Source of the DNA: Candidatus Competibacteraceae bacterium
GTDB lineage: Bacteria > Pseudomonadota > Gammaproteobacteria > Competibacterales > Competibacteraceae
Direction: 5' to 3'
Assembly (NCBI GenBank): GCA_016712625.1
Contig: JADJQQ010000029.1
Span: 372,001 to 436,000 of the forward strand
DNA: 64,000 bases
In this document: piece by piece, positions 37,137 through 46,203 of the stretch
Layout: each line of letters opens with the position of its first letter
How positions within the stretch are numbered: the stretch's first letter is position 1
Position numbers and translations under genes: made by a program
The notes under the pieces: model-generated
Told to the model about the DNA's origin: nothing
What the model saw: only the letters and a program-made list of their open reading frames with translations
Databases searched by the model: none

Positions 37137-38369
37137 ATGAGTTACTACGATTCCCTCGAAACCCGCGATCCGGCACAGCGCGAGCAGGATTTGCTGGCCA
37201 AGCTGATCCGCCAGTTGGCTCACGCCAAGGCGAAATCTTCTTATTACGGGCAGTTGCTGGCCGACATCGACCCCGCCGCGATCACCAGCCGGGCCGCGCT
37301 GGCAACGGTGCCGTTGACCCGCAAGCGCGATCTGATTGAGTTGCAAAAGAAAAACCCGCCATTCGGTGGTTTAAATACGCTGCCGGTCGGCAAGGCATGG
37401 CGGGTGTTCGCTTCGCCAGGGCCGATTTACGAGTTACAAGGCGCGGATAGCGACCCATGGCGGATGGCCCGCGTGCTGTATGCCGCCGGGTTTCGCAGCG
37501 GTGAGCTAGCGCATAACTGTTTTTCCTATCACTTTACGCCTGGCGCATACATTTTCGAGGATGGGGCGCGCAAGCTGGGCTGTGCGGTGTTCCCCGGTGG
37601 CACCGGCCAAACCGAACAGCAGGTGCGGGCGATGGTTGATTTACGCCCGAACGGCTATATCGGCACGCCGTCTTTTCTCAAGATCATTCTCGATAAGGCG
37701 GATGAACTGAAGGCGGATATTTCCTCGCTGCGCAAGGCGGCGGTGTCCGGTGAGCCCGTGCATCCCGCCGTGCGCCAAGTCTTGCGCGAGCGCGGCATCA
37801 CGATCCGGCAGAGTTACGCCACGGCGGACATCGGCGCGATTGCCTACGAGAGCGAGGCCGAGAGGGGGTTGATTGTCGAGGAGGACGTGCTGCTGGAAAT
37901 CGTCCGGCCGGGCACTGGCGATCCGGTCGCGGCAGGAGAAGTAGGCGAAATCGTGGTGACGACCTTCAATCCTGATTATCCGTTGATTCGTTTTGCCACC
38001 GGCGATTTGTCGGCGGTGCTGGCTGGCGTTTCGCCTTGTGGCCGCACCAATCTGCGGATCAAGGGTTGGCTGGGCCGCGCCGATCAGACGACGAAGGTCA
38101 AGGCGATGTTTGTGCATCCTGAGCAGGTGGCGGATATTGCGCGGCACCATCCCGAACTTCAACGGCTGCGGCTGGTGGTGGATAATCCGGGTGGACAGGA
38201 TCGGATGGTGCTGCATTGTGAAACCACCTCGGCGGGCGAGGCATTGGCGCAGGCGGTCATCGCCAGCATCCGCGATGTCACCAAATTACGCGGTGAAGTG
38301 GTTTTTTGTGCGCCGGGGACTTTGGCGAATGATGGGAAGGTGATTGAGGATCGGCGGACGTATGGTTGA
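37137..38369 (+). CDS. Phenylacetate-CoA-ligase-like enzyme (PaaK family)
   Basis: A 410-residue ANL enzyme of the PaaK branch. The N-terminus LAKLIRQLAHAKAKSSYYGQLL and TVPLTRKRDLIELQKKNPPFGG is typical, as are GTPSFLKIILDKADEL, AAVSGEPVHPAVRQVL, QSYATADIGAIAYE and DYPLIRFATGDLSAV. The usual glycine-rich P-loop position reads VFASPGPIYELQG, a variant. It would form an aryl- or alicyclic-CoA thioester. It is the last gene of the importer operon, 53 bases after livF. The operon thus carries two different CoA ligases. Confidence 0.82.
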   Translation: MSYYDSLETRDPAQREQDLLAKLIRQLAHAKAKSSYYGQLLADIDPAAITSRAALATVPLTRKRDLIELQKKNPPFGGLNTLPVGKAWRVFASPGPIYELQGADSDPWRMARVLYAAGFRSGELAHNCFSYHFTPGAYIFEDGARKLGCAVFPGGTGQTEQQVRAMVDLRPNGYIGTPSFLKIILDKADELKADISSLRKAAVSGEPVHPAVRQVLRERGITIRQSYATADIGAIAYESEAERGLIVEEDVLLEIVRPGTGDPVAAGEVGEIVVTTFNPDYPLIRFATGDLSAVLAGVSPCGRTNLRIKGWLGRADQTTKVKAMFVHPEQVADIARHHPELQRLRLVVDNPGGQDRMVLHCETTSAGEALAQAVIASIRDVTKLRGEVVFCAPGTLANDGKVIEDRRTYG

Positions 38370-38394
38370 TTGAAATTGAGAAATTACATTAAAG

Positions 38395-38526
38395 ATGTCT
38401 GAAATTACCCATGTCATTGCACCAGAACCTCATGAATTTCATTATGGTTCTAAAATAACTCTTTCAGAAAACTTCCAAAATGATGAGAAGGGTTTTTTCT
38501 TCTTGGCTCGGTCTAACTCTCAGTAA
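38395..38526 (+). CDS. Possible small ORF, unknown
   Basis: A 43-codon frame from ATG 38395 to TAA 38524-38526 (MSEITHVIAPEPHEFHYGSK and on) in the otherwise empty 200-base gap before the CoA-transferase gene. The region is AT-rich. There is no clear ribosome binding site and I recognise no family. Its composition looks protein-like, but evidence is thin. Confidence 0.25.
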   Translation: MSEITHVIAPEPHEFHYGSKITLSENFQNDEKGFFFLARSNSQ

Positions 38527-38570
38527 AGAGTAATGTATTAAATTATCAAATTTTAAAGGTAAAAATAAAA

Positions 38571-39701
38571 ATGGGACCGCTACACGGTATTAAAGTCGTC
38601 GAATTTGCAGGATTAGGGCCGGTGCCCTTTTGCGGCATGGTGTTTTCCGATCTGGGTGCAGAAGTGGTGCAAATCAACCGCCCGGCTACCGCTCCGGAAT
38701 TAAATCTCTTCGCCGCGCACAAAAACATCCCCAACCGGGGACGGCAACTGATCGCCCTGGACATCCGCTCGCCGGAAGGCCGGGAAACCGCCCTACGGCT
38801 GGTTGATCAGGCCGACGTCCTGATTGAAGGATTTCGGCCCGGTGTGATGGAGCGGCTGGGTTTCGGGCCGGAGGTCTGTCACGCCCGCAATCCGCGACTG
38901 ATCTATGGTCGGATGACCGGCTGGGGTCAGACCGGGCCGCTGGCGCAGACCGCCGGGCATGACATCAACTATCTGGCAATTTCCGGCGCACTGCACGCCA
39001 TCGGCCGGGCCGATGGCGGGCCGACGCCGCCGCTCAATCTGATCGCCGATTACGGCGGCGGAGCCATGCTGCTGGCGGTCGGCATTCTGGCCGCACTAGT
39101 CGAAGCCCGCCGCTCCGGTCAGGGCCAAGTGGTGGACGCCGCCATGACCGACGGTTCCGCCCTGCTGATGGCGGCGATCTACAGCCTGAAAGCGATGGGT
39201 CAATGGGTCGATGAGCGAGAGAGCAATTTTCTCGATGGCGGCGCGCATTTTTACGACACTTATCAATGCGCGGACGGTAAATGGTTGGCGGTTGGCCCAA
39301 TAGAACCCCATTTCTATCAAATTCTGCTCCAGGGCTGCGGCATCACCGACCCTGACCCGCGCCAGCAGTGGCGGGCGAAATCATGGCCGGGCATGAAAGA
39401 GCAGTTGCGGGCTGCGTTTCGCACCAAAACCCGCGCCGAATGGTGCGCCCAGTTCGAGGACACCGACGCTTGCGTCACGCCGGTGTTGAGTCTGGAAGAA
39501 GCGCCCAACCACCATCACAACCGAGCACGACAAACCTTCGTCGAAGTAGATGGCCTGATACAACCCGCGCCCGCGCCGCGTTTCAGCCGTACGCCGGCCG
39601 AAATTCAAAGCGCCCCCGCAACTCCAGTTAAAGCCAGTGATATATGGTTATCAGAATGGGGATTTTCCACTGATGAGATCAAGAGGATTGAATTTACCTA
39701 G
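38571..39701 (+). CDS. CaiB/BaiF-family CoA transferase or alpha-methylacyl-CoA racemase
   Basis: A 376-residue family III protein: LHGIKVVEFAGLGPVPFCGM, FSDLGAEVVQINRP, RQLIALDIRSPEGRE, VLIEGFRPGVMERLGFGPE, GRMTGWGQTGPLAQTAGHDINY and the catalytic-Asp segment VVDAAMTDGSALL. The TAGHDINYLAISGALH signature and length fit alpha-methylacyl-CoA racemase best, with CoA transferase as the alternative. A racemase would let 2-methyl-branched acyl-CoAs enter beta-oxidation, consistent with the dehydrogenases further on. Confidence 0.82.
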   Translation: MGPLHGIKVVEFAGLGPVPFCGMVFSDLGAEVVQINRPATAPELNLFAAHKNIPNRGRQLIALDIRSPEGRETALRLVDQADVLIEGFRPGVMERLGFGPEVCHARNPRLIYGRMTGWGQTGPLAQTAGHDINYLAISGALHAIGRADGGPTPPLNLIADYGGGAMLLAVGILAALVEARRSGQGQVVDAAMTDGSALLMAAIYSLKAMGQWVDERESNFLDGGAHFYDTYQCADGKWLAVGPIEPHFYQILLQGCGITDPDPRQQWRAKSWPGMKEQLRAAFRTKTRAEWCAQFEDTDACVTPVLSLEEAPNHHHNRARQTFVEVDGLIQPAPAPRFSRTPAEIQSAPATPVKASDIWLSEWGFSTDEIKRIEFT

Positions 39702-39731
39702 ACTGCGGATAAGGGTATTCATGCAGAGTTA

Positions 39732-40589
39732 TTAGGGTGTCATTTGCTTGGTCTTCAAGACCTCAGTGTTATAATTTTTAACTTCAAGAATATCGCAAGG
39801 GAGATAAAAGCCGTTGTTAATTAAATCCGTAACGACATTGTGCATGACTTCAGAGCGAATTCGCTTATGCTCGGCAATCTGAGTAAATTCTTGGGTAAAA
39901 ATCCAGAAATCTATCTGAACATCGGTAGTGCTGGATTTCAGCTCATTGATATAAACATTGGGAAGTTTGTCTTTTTTCATAACGCCCTCTACTTTAAAGA
40001 CGGCTTCTTGAATAACCTCACGGGCATGATTAAAATCAACTCCTACCTCAAGACCTACGACGAAGCCATAGCGAAGAGAATTATCTATGGTATAGCTGAT
40101 CAAATTATTTTTCACCAGGGCTGAATTTGGGACGTAAATATCTTTACCGTCGGGCGTCTTCATCTGGGTGGTGCGCATGGAAAGATCTTTGACTTGTCCG
40201 ACCATACCGCCCACTTCGATATAATCTCCCATCCTGAATGGCATCTTTAATGCTAGGATGATTCCAGCAATGAAATTTTCACCGATTTCCTTGAAGGAAA
40301 AGCCGAGCACAATCGACAAAAGACCGATACCTGTCATGATTTCTTTAGATAGGTCACGACCAAATAATATATAAGTGGCAATGAGAAAACCGATGAGAAA
40401 AAGGATAATCGAGAACGCGTTTCCAACAAAGCGCATGAATAATGGTCGCTTGGAATTCCGCAGGAGCCACCGCAGCAGGCGTTCGACTGAGAAGGCGAGG
40501 ATGCTGAATAATACAAGTACCAAAAATCCAATAAAAAGGTTCTCACTGTTTCCCTTCCACATTTCACCTAACGCTACTAGTCTGTCCAA
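39732..40589 (-). CDS. MscS-family mechanosensitive channel
   Basis: A 285-residue inner-membrane protein with three N-terminal hydrophobic helices followed by the MscS pore and beta domains: LLSIVLGFSFKEIGENFIAGI, MPFRMGDYIEVGGMVGQVKDL, MRTTQMKTPDGKDIYVPNSAL. It releases solutes on hypo-osmotic shock or acts as a small conductance channel. It stands alone on the - strand between genes of the acyl-CoA region, and its base composition is more AT-rich than its neighbours. Confidence 0.88.
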   Translation of the reverse strand: MDRLVALGEMWKGNSENLFIGFLVLVLFSILAFSVERLLRWLLRNSKRPLFMRFVGNAFSIILFLIGFLIATYILFGRDLSKEIMTGIGLLSIVLGFSFKEIGENFIAGIILALKMPFRMGDYIEVGGMVGQVKDLSMRTTQMKTPDGKDIYVPNSALVKNNLISYTIDNSLRYGFVVGLEVGVDFNHAREVIQEAVFKVEGVMKKDKLPNVYINELKSSTTDVQIDFWIFTQEFTQIAEHKRIRSEVMHNVVTDLINNGFYLPCDILEVKNYNTEVLKTKQMTP

Positions 40590-40708
40590 TTAAAACCCCC
40601 TTATGATATCTATAAAAATATCAATTATAAAATCGAAAATCATGTCTTATCAGGTATTGGAAGTCAAGAAGCAAAATCATCACGCCGACTACTAGAGAGA
40701 GGCCACTC

Positions 40709-41143
40709 ATGCCGTTTAGCCCCGCTAACCCTGACTTCGCTGCGGTAGTGCGCGGCAGTTTCGCCACCCAAGGCTTGATGCAGTTAATCGGCGCGACGAT
40801 GGAGCGGGTCGAACCGGGCGCGGTGGATATTGCATTGCCTTATCGCGACGACCTCACCCAGCAGCACGCTTTCCTGCACGGAGCGGTTACAACCGCTATC
40901 GCCGATAGCGCGGCGGGCTACGCGGCGCTTTCACTGATGCCGGCCGGTAGCGAAGTTCTCAGCATCGAATTCAAAATCAATCTATTACGGCCCGCCACTG
41001 GCCCGCGTTTCATCGCCGAAGGCCGGGTCGTCAAAGCCGGCAAGACCATCACCGTCTCGCGTGCCGATGTGTTCGGTTATAGCGATGACAAGCCGATCCA
41101 GATTGCCACCCTGCTTGCCACCATGATCTCGCAAGCGGGTTAA
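40709..41143 (+). CDS. PaaI-type hotdog thioesterase
   Basis: A 144-residue single hotdog domain with QQHAFLHGAVTTAIADSAAGYAAL (shown here only as the family pattern HG-x-D), SIEFKINLLRPA and GRVVKAGKTITVSRADV. PaaI-type thioesterases hydrolyse acyl- or aryl-CoA thioesters and free CoA trapped in dead-end intermediates. GAGAG lies upstream of the ATG. It is followed 29 bases later by the MBL hydrolase in the same direction. Confidence 0.83.
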   Translation: MPFSPANPDFAAVVRGSFATQGLMQLIGATMERVEPGAVDIALPYRDDLTQQHAFLHGAVTTAIADSAAGYAALSLMPAGSEVLSIEFKINLLRPATGPRFIAEGRVVKAGKTITVSRADVFGYSDDKPIQIATLLATMISQAG

Positions 41144-41172
41144 GCTCACCATGCGCTCTGAGATACGCTGTC

Positions 41173-42096
41173 ATGTCCACCATTGAAATTCTGGACGATC
41201 TGTTTTTTATCGAGCGGGGGTATTTGAATTGCAATCATTTGGTGTATCGCTCGCCAGCACCGGTGCTGATTGATTCGGCCTATATCGGCGACTTCGCGGA
41301 AACGGAGGATCGCATCCAGCACCTGGGCGTCAATATCGCGGATGTCGCCCAAATTATCAGCACTCACACCCATTGTGATCATATCGGCGGCAATAGCCAA
41401 ATTCAGCAGCGCTCCGGCTGCGCTATTGCCCTACATAAAATCGGTAAACATTTTATTGATACCCAGGACGATTGGGCGACTTCATGGAAGTATTACGATC
41501 ATAACGCCGAGTTTTTTAAATGCACCCAAAGCCTTGAGGAGGGTGACACGATTCATGTCGGCCCTCATGCATTTCAGGTGATGTATACGCCGGGCCATGC
41601 CGCCGATGGCATCGTACTGTACAACCGCAAGGAAAAAATCCTCATCTCTTCCGATACCTTGTGGGGAAAGGACATGTCGATCATGACCCTTCGTTTGGAA
41701 GGCAGCACGGCGCTGTTTCAGCGGCTGGATGGTTTGAGAAAGCTCGAATCGCTCGATGTCAATACGGTTTATCCCGGCCACGGCAAACCGTTTGGCGATT
41801 TTAAGGAGGCGGTTGCGAAAACCAGGGAAAGAATCGAGCGTTTTCTTCTTGACCGCCAGTTGATCGGTGACGATGTGCTAAAAAAATTGATCATTTTTAT
41901 GTTGCTGATTAAAAAAAGCATCAGCGAAAAAGAGCTATTTCCCTATTTGATGCGCACTCATTGGTTCAAGGAAACCGTCGATTTTTATTTTGATGGCGAC
42001 TATGAACAGAAATATGAGGACCTCATGCGTTATTTCCTGAATAAGGGTCTTGTCAAACAAAAAGAAGGCAGCCTTTATACCGTTATCCATGCCTGA
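41173..42096 (+). CDS. Metallo-beta-lactamase-fold hydrolase
   Basis: A 307-residue MBL-fold protein with the metal motif STHTHCDHIGG, the second His region YTPGHAADGIVLY, the Asp in ILISSDTLWG and VYPGHGKPFG. The C-terminal winged-helix-like tail follows the pattern of LACTB2-type or acyl-CoA-pathway MBL hydrolases. It is encoded between a thioesterase and the BadI-like hydrolase, so a thioester or ring-cleavage role is possible, but this is inference from context. Confidence 0.78.
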   Translation: MSTIEILDDLFFIERGYLNCNHLVYRSPAPVLIDSAYIGDFAETEDRIQHLGVNIADVAQIISTHTHCDHIGGNSQIQQRSGCAIALHKIGKHFIDTQDDWATSWKYYDHNAEFFKCTQSLEEGDTIHVGPHAFQVMYTPGHAADGIVLYNRKEKILISSDTLWGKDMSIMTLRLEGSTALFQRLDGLRKLESLDVNTVYPGHGKPFGDFKEAVAKTRERIERFLLDRQLIGDDVLKKLIIFMLLIKKSISEKELFPYLMRTHWFKETVDFYFDGDYEQKYEDLMRYFLNKGLVKQKEGSLYTVIHA

Positions 42097-42154
42097 CTAT
42101 CGCTAAAAAAAGCAAATTTCCCCAATCGAAGCGAAAAACCAACGAGGAGTCCGC

Positions 42155-42934
42155 ATGACCGCGCAATACGAAGACATCCTGTATGAAATCAAAGAGGGCG
42201 TCGCCACCATCACCATCAACCGCCCCGACAAATACAACGCCTTTCGCGCGCAGACCTGCGAGGAAATGATTGATGCTTTTCTGAAAGCGGGCTGGACTAA
42301 AAAAGTCGGCGTGATCGTTCTCACCGGCGCGGGCAACAAAGCGTTTTGCACCGGCGGTGACCAGTCGGCTCACGCCGGGCATTATGATGGACGCGGCGTG
42401 ATCGGCCTGCCGCTGGAAGAACTGCAAAGCGTGATCCGCGACGTACCCAAGCCGGTCATCGCCAAGGTGCGCGGTTACGCTATCGGCGGTGGCCATGTGC
42501 TGGCGCTGCTGTGCGATCTGACGTTGGCGGCCGAATCGGCTAAGTTCGGTCAGGTCGGCCCCAAGGTTGGCTCGGTCGATCCCGGTTTCGGCACCGCCTA
42601 CATGGCGCGGGTGATCGGTGAGAAGAAAGCGCGGGAGGTTTGGTATTTGTGCCGTCAGTATACGGCGGCGGAAGCGGTGCAGATGGGGTTGGCCAATAAA
42701 GCCGTGCCGGATGATGAACTGGACGCCGAAGTGGACCGTTGGTGCGCGGAAATTCTGGAGAAAAGCCCGACCGCGTTGGAGTTGGCGAAGCGCTCTTTCA
42801 ATGCCGACACCGCTCATATCGCTGGCATTTCCTCGTTGGGCTTGAAAGCGGTGAGCCTGTTCTACGGCACCGAGGAATCCCAGGAAGGCGTGCGGGCGTT
42901 TCAGGAGAAGCGCAAGCCGAGATTTAGAGAATGA
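42155..42934 (+). CDS. badI: 2-ketocyclohexanecarboxyl-CoA hydrolase-like enzyme (BadI)
   Basis: A 259-residue crotonase-fold protein. Family marks: ATITINRPDKYNAFRAQTCE, VIVLTGAGNKAFCTGGDQS, VRGYAIGGGHVLALLCDLT, FGQVGPKVGSVDPGFGTAYM and MGLANKAVPDDELDAEVDRW. The whole protein closely follows what I recall of Rhodopseudomonas BadI, which opens the ring of 2-ketocyclohexanecarboxyl-CoA to pimelyl-CoA; MenB is the nearest alternative, but no men genes are here. AGGAG precedes the start. BadH-, BadK- and AliA-type partners are not certain in this window. Confidence 0.72.
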   Translation: MTAQYEDILYEIKEGVATITINRPDKYNAFRAQTCEEMIDAFLKAGWTKKVGVIVLTGAGNKAFCTGGDQSAHAGHYDGRGVIGLPLEELQSVIRDVPKPVIAKVRGYAIGGGHVLALLCDLTLAAESAKFGQVGPKVGSVDPGFGTAYMARVIGEKKAREVWYLCRQYTAAEAVQMGLANKAVPDDELDAEVDRWCAEILEKSPTALELAKRSFNADTAHIAGISSLGLKAVSLFYGTEESQEGVRAFQEKRKPRFRE

Positions 42935-42952
42935 AACCTTGCTCCTAATACT

Positions 42953-44091
42953 TCAGTCGTTTCCCGCAACGGCTCGGCCAATCACCAGTCGTTGAATATC
43001 GGACGCGCCCTCATAAATCTGTGTGACACGGACATCCCGATAAATCCGTTCGACCGGAAAATCAGCGCAATAGCCGTAACCGCCATGAATCTGGATCGCA
43101 TCAGAGCAGACCCGTTCCGCCATTTCGGATGCGAACAGCTTGGCCATCGACGCCTCTTTCAAACAAGGCTGACCGGCATCGCGCAAGCTGGCGGCGTGCC
43201 AGACCAGTTGTCGGGCGGCTTCGATTCGAGTTGCCATGTCGGCCAACCGAAACAGCACCGCCTGATGCTGGACGATGGGTGCGCCGAACGCTTCGCGCGC
43301 CTTGGCGTAACCGATCGTCGCGTCCAGCGCCGCCCGCGCCATGCCGACCGCTTGGGCGGCAATGCCTATTCGTCCGGCTTCCAGGTTGGAGAGGGCGATT
43401 TTGTAGCCCTCGCCTTCCTGCCCGATTAAGTTCTCAGCGGGTATTCGGCAGTTCTCAAACAAGATTTGCGCGGTGTCGGAGGCATGTTGCCCCATCTTTT
43501 CTTCCAAGCGAGCGACGATGTAACCCGGCGCGTCGGTGGGCACCAGAAAGCAGGAAATACCTTTTTGCCGGCGATTTTATCGGTCACGGCAAAGACGATG
43601 GCGAGCTGGCCTTCCTTGCCGGTGGTGATGAATTGCTTGACGCCGTTGAGCACCCATTCGTTGCCTTCACGCCGCGCGGTGGTGCGAATGGTGGCGGCGT
43701 CGGAGCCAGTATGCGGTTCGGTCAAGCAGAAACACCCCAGCCATTCGCCGCTGGCCAGCTTGGTCAGATAGCGGGTTTTCTGCGCTTCACTGCCGTATTT
43801 CAGCGTAATTCCACAAGCTAACGAATTCTGCACGGAGACGATGGTGGAGGTGGCTCCGTGACCGGCGGCGATTTCCTCAATTGCCAGCGCCAGCGACACA
43901 TAATCCATGCCCGCGCCGCCCCATTGTTCCGGCACGGTAACCCCCATCGCACCCAATTCCCCCAGCTCGGCCAACGCTTCGCGGGGAAAGGTATGATTGC
44001 GCTCCCAGTCCGCCGCGTTGGGCGCAAGCCGTTCTTGCGCAAACTGGCGCAGGGTATCGCGGATCATTGCCTGCTCTTGGGTAAGGATCAT
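42953..44091 (-). CDS. Acyl-CoA dehydrogenase, one frameshift
   Basis: FAD-dependent alpha,beta-dehydrogenase of acyl-CoA. Features: QEQAMIRDTLRQFAQERL, MGVTVPEQWGGAGMDYVSL, CFCLTEPHTGSDAATIRTTA, GVKQFITTGKEG, AVGMARAALDATIGYAKAR, IQIHGGYGYCADFPVERIYRD (family motif) and the catalytic Glu in VTQIYEGASDIQ. Two frames meet near 43562; adding one base to the five-T run 43562-43566 (A-run on the coding strand) restores GKKGISCFLVPTDAPGY. Repaired length is about 380 residues, normal. It resembles short/branched-chain dehydrogenases; an AliB-like role on cyclohexanecarboxyl-CoA is possible because of the adjacent BadI. Confidence 0.87.
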
Positions 44092-44119
44092 CGATTTATC
44101 CCCTAGTCAGCGGTGGACG

Positions 44120-44887
44120 CTATTTCGCGCCCATGCGGATCGCCCCATCCAGCCGAATGACCTCGCCGTTGAGATAGGGATTTTCCAGGATATGGCGCAC
44201 CAGACCCGCAAATTCGGCCGGTTTGCCGAGACGAGAGGGGAACGGTACCATTTTGCCGAGCGAGTCTTGCACCTCGCGTGGCATCCCCAGCAGCATCGGT
44301 GTTTCCATCACCCCCGGTGCGATGGTCATGACCCGAATACCGTTTCGACTCAATTCGCGCGCGATGGGCAAGGTCATCGCCACCATCCCGCCCTTGGAGG
44401 CAGCATAAGCGGCCTGGCCGATTTGGCCTTCATAGGCGGCGATCGACGCCGTGTTAATGATGACGCCCCGTTCGCCGGTTTCGGTAGGTTCGTTGCGCGC
44501 CATCGCGGTAGCGGCATGACGCACCAGATTGAACGCGCCAATCAGGTTGATTTGCACCACCTTGGCAAAGGCGGCCAGCGCGGGCGGCCCGGTCTTGCCC
44601 AATACTTTTTCCGCCGGGGCGACGCCCGCGCAATTGACCAGGCCGTGCAAGGCGCCAAAGGCGCTGACCGCAGCCTCAACCGCCGTCCGTCCGCTGGCTT
44701 CATCGGCGATGTCAGCGACGATAAAGCGAGTCACCGGACCCAGTTGGGCGACTAATTCTTCACCTGCCCGCCGGTTCAGATCGGCGATGGCGACTTTGCC
44801 GCCAGCTTGCGCCAGCATTCGCGCGGTGGCCGCGCCGAGGCCGGAAGCACCGCCGGCGACGAGGAAAACATGGTGGTCGATTTGCAT
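44120..44887 (-). CDS. SDR-family 3-hydroxyacyl-CoA dehydrogenase
   Basis: A 255-residue short-chain dehydrogenase: Rossmann motif AGGASGLGAATARML, LVNCAGVAPAEK, catalytic Ser in VIINTASIAAYEGQIGQ, YAASKGG with catalytic Tyr and Lys, and PGVMETPMLLGMP. The pattern fits the type II 3-hydroxyacyl-CoA dehydrogenase (HSD17B10-like) group, which uses NAD and acts on straight or 2-methyl-branched substrates. The start at 44887 is supported by GGAG; the upstream extension is not needed. It precedes the acyl-CoA dehydrogenase on the same strand by 28 bases, so the two form an oxidation pair. Confidence 0.87.
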   Translation of the reverse strand: MQIDHHVFLVAGGASGLGAATARMLAQAGGKVAIADLNRRAGEELVAQLGPVTRFIVADIADEASGRTAVEAAVSAFGALHGLVNCAGVAPAEKVLGKTGPPALAAFAKVVQINLIGAFNLVRHAATAMARNEPTETGERGVIINTASIAAYEGQIGQAAYAASKGGMVAMTLPIARELSRNGIRVMTIAPGVMETPMLLGMPREVQDSLGKMVPFPSRLGKPAEFAGLVRHILENPYLNGEVIRLDGAIRMGAK

Positions 44888-45013
44888 TATTTTTCTCCGT
44901 GAACGATTGCACCACGCGAGATGCGGAGAGAACAAATCGTTAAACGAAACAGCCGATCCTCGGTCGGCCCCAGCCGAGTAAGTCAGCGCGGGATAGAGGA
45001 CCGATCATCGATT

Positions 45014-45328
45014 TCAGCCAACGACAAAATTCGAAACGTCCACCGTGATTGCCGGGCGCTGCAAGGAAGCCGCGACCGCTCGCGCGTAATTCCTAGCCCA
45101 TTCAACGTCACCTTCAAAGCGTTCTTCGCCGTATAGGGCGACATTGAGAATCATGTCGAGGAGCAAGATTTTGCCAGAGGGCGAGGAGGGGACGCATTCC
45201 ATTTCCTGGAATTCGCTGAGTAGCCACGCACGGGCCTCCTCCGCACCCATGTCTTGGATATCGGCATCGTGCAGGGTGAACTCGTATTCCTTGCCGAGAT
45301 TGAACGATATGTTAATGGTGTAACTCAC
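45014..45328 (-). CDS. Small conserved-looking protein, unknown
   Basis: About 104 residues starting at GTG 45328 (MSYTINISFNLGKEYEFTLH), chosen because AAGGGGG lies just upstream. Soluble, acidic, no membrane segment; EEARAWLLSEFQEME and RNYARAVAASLQRPAITVD look helical. I do not recognise a family. It stands alone between the SDR gene and another unknown gene. Confidence 0.5.
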   Translation of the reverse strand: MSYTINISFNLGKEYEFTLHDADIQDMGAEEARAWLLSEFQEMECVPSSPSGKILLLDMILNVALYGEERFEGDVEWARNYARAVAASLQRPAITVDVSNFVVG

Positions 45329-45471
45329 ATGGACCCCCTTGGCGCTATGGGTGGAACGCAAAAATTCCCGGGCCTACGCTCGAAAGCATTCGGAGCGCTA
45401 TAAAAATCTATCTAACCATCTGTTTTTATATCATCATCTAATTGCTTGTTAATAATAATAATATCGTACTA

Positions 45472-46002
45472 TCAGGTAATAATGTGAGAGAGAAAAAAAG
45501 TCTGACCGTCTCTACTCCATAAGAAAAAACGTCCAAACTTACATATTTTTGATAGTTCGGCTGGTTGAACGGGACGATTGCTCGCATCGACGAACAGCCA
45601 TTTCAAGTTCGGATCGGGACGTATCACCCAGTTGGGTTTATCGTCCAAAACCCCGAGCCATTGTCCGACGCTTGAAGTCGAACTCATGGGTTCGAGATGT
45701 AGCCGCTCCACCATCCCAGCAATCGCATCAGCGCTTCGGGACTCCAACAGCCACAGCTCGTCTCCATCATTAAAGTTATTTTTTCGATAATAGCGGGTCA
45801 CTTGAATATCCGAAGGTAGTGGCCCACAAACCGAGTCTTCCAGAGACTTCACCGCAACAGTGTAAAACTCAGCATCAGCACGGGTATAAGATCTTGGCCA
45901 CATGTGCCATGCCATAACCAGCCAGAACATTACGTAAGCCGCGAAAGCCAAACCAAGCAGGCTGGACACGATATAGAGTAAAGTTCTAAATGCTTTTTTC
46001 AT
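45472..46002 (-). CDS. Membrane-anchored protein, unknown
   Basis: About 176 residues from ATG 46002 (MKKAFRTLLYIVSSLLGLAF), with one N-terminal transmembrane helix (to about MFWLVMAW) and a soluble C-terminal part probably outside the membrane (DSVCGPLPSDIQVTRYY, LDDKPNWVIRPDPNLKWLFVD). An upstream start at 46110 is possible but adds a low-complexity proline stretch. No family recognised and no clear ribosome binding site. The region after it is AT-rich and empty. Confidence 0.5.
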   Translation of the reverse strand: MKKAFRTLLYIVSSLLGLAFAAYVMFWLVMAWHMWPRSYTRADAEFYTVAVKSLEDSVCGPLPSDIQVTRYYRKNNFNDGDELWLLESRSADAIAGMVERLHLEPMSSTSSVGQWLGVLDDKPNWVIRPDPNLKWLFVDASNRPVQPAELSKICKFGRFFLWSRDGQTFFLSHIIT

Positions 46003-46203
46003 TGACAGTACCAGGACTGAACGGTCAAGTGCGGCAATGGGTGTCGGCGGTGGAGTTGGCGCATTAGAGTATCGGTATGACCGCGTGGCTTCGAGGAAGC
46101 CAAACTTCAAAAGATAAAGTTCTTATATCATCTTCTTCGATAACGTACCCAACCAGCAACCATCATCGCCAGTAACTGAATTCTCAAATTACAGTTAAAT
46201 GTC

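Noticed and set aside
42155..42934. MenB (naphthoate synthase) identity
   Set aside because: The family is shared, but the sequence details and the acyl-CoA neighbours favour BadI, and no other menaquinone gene is present.
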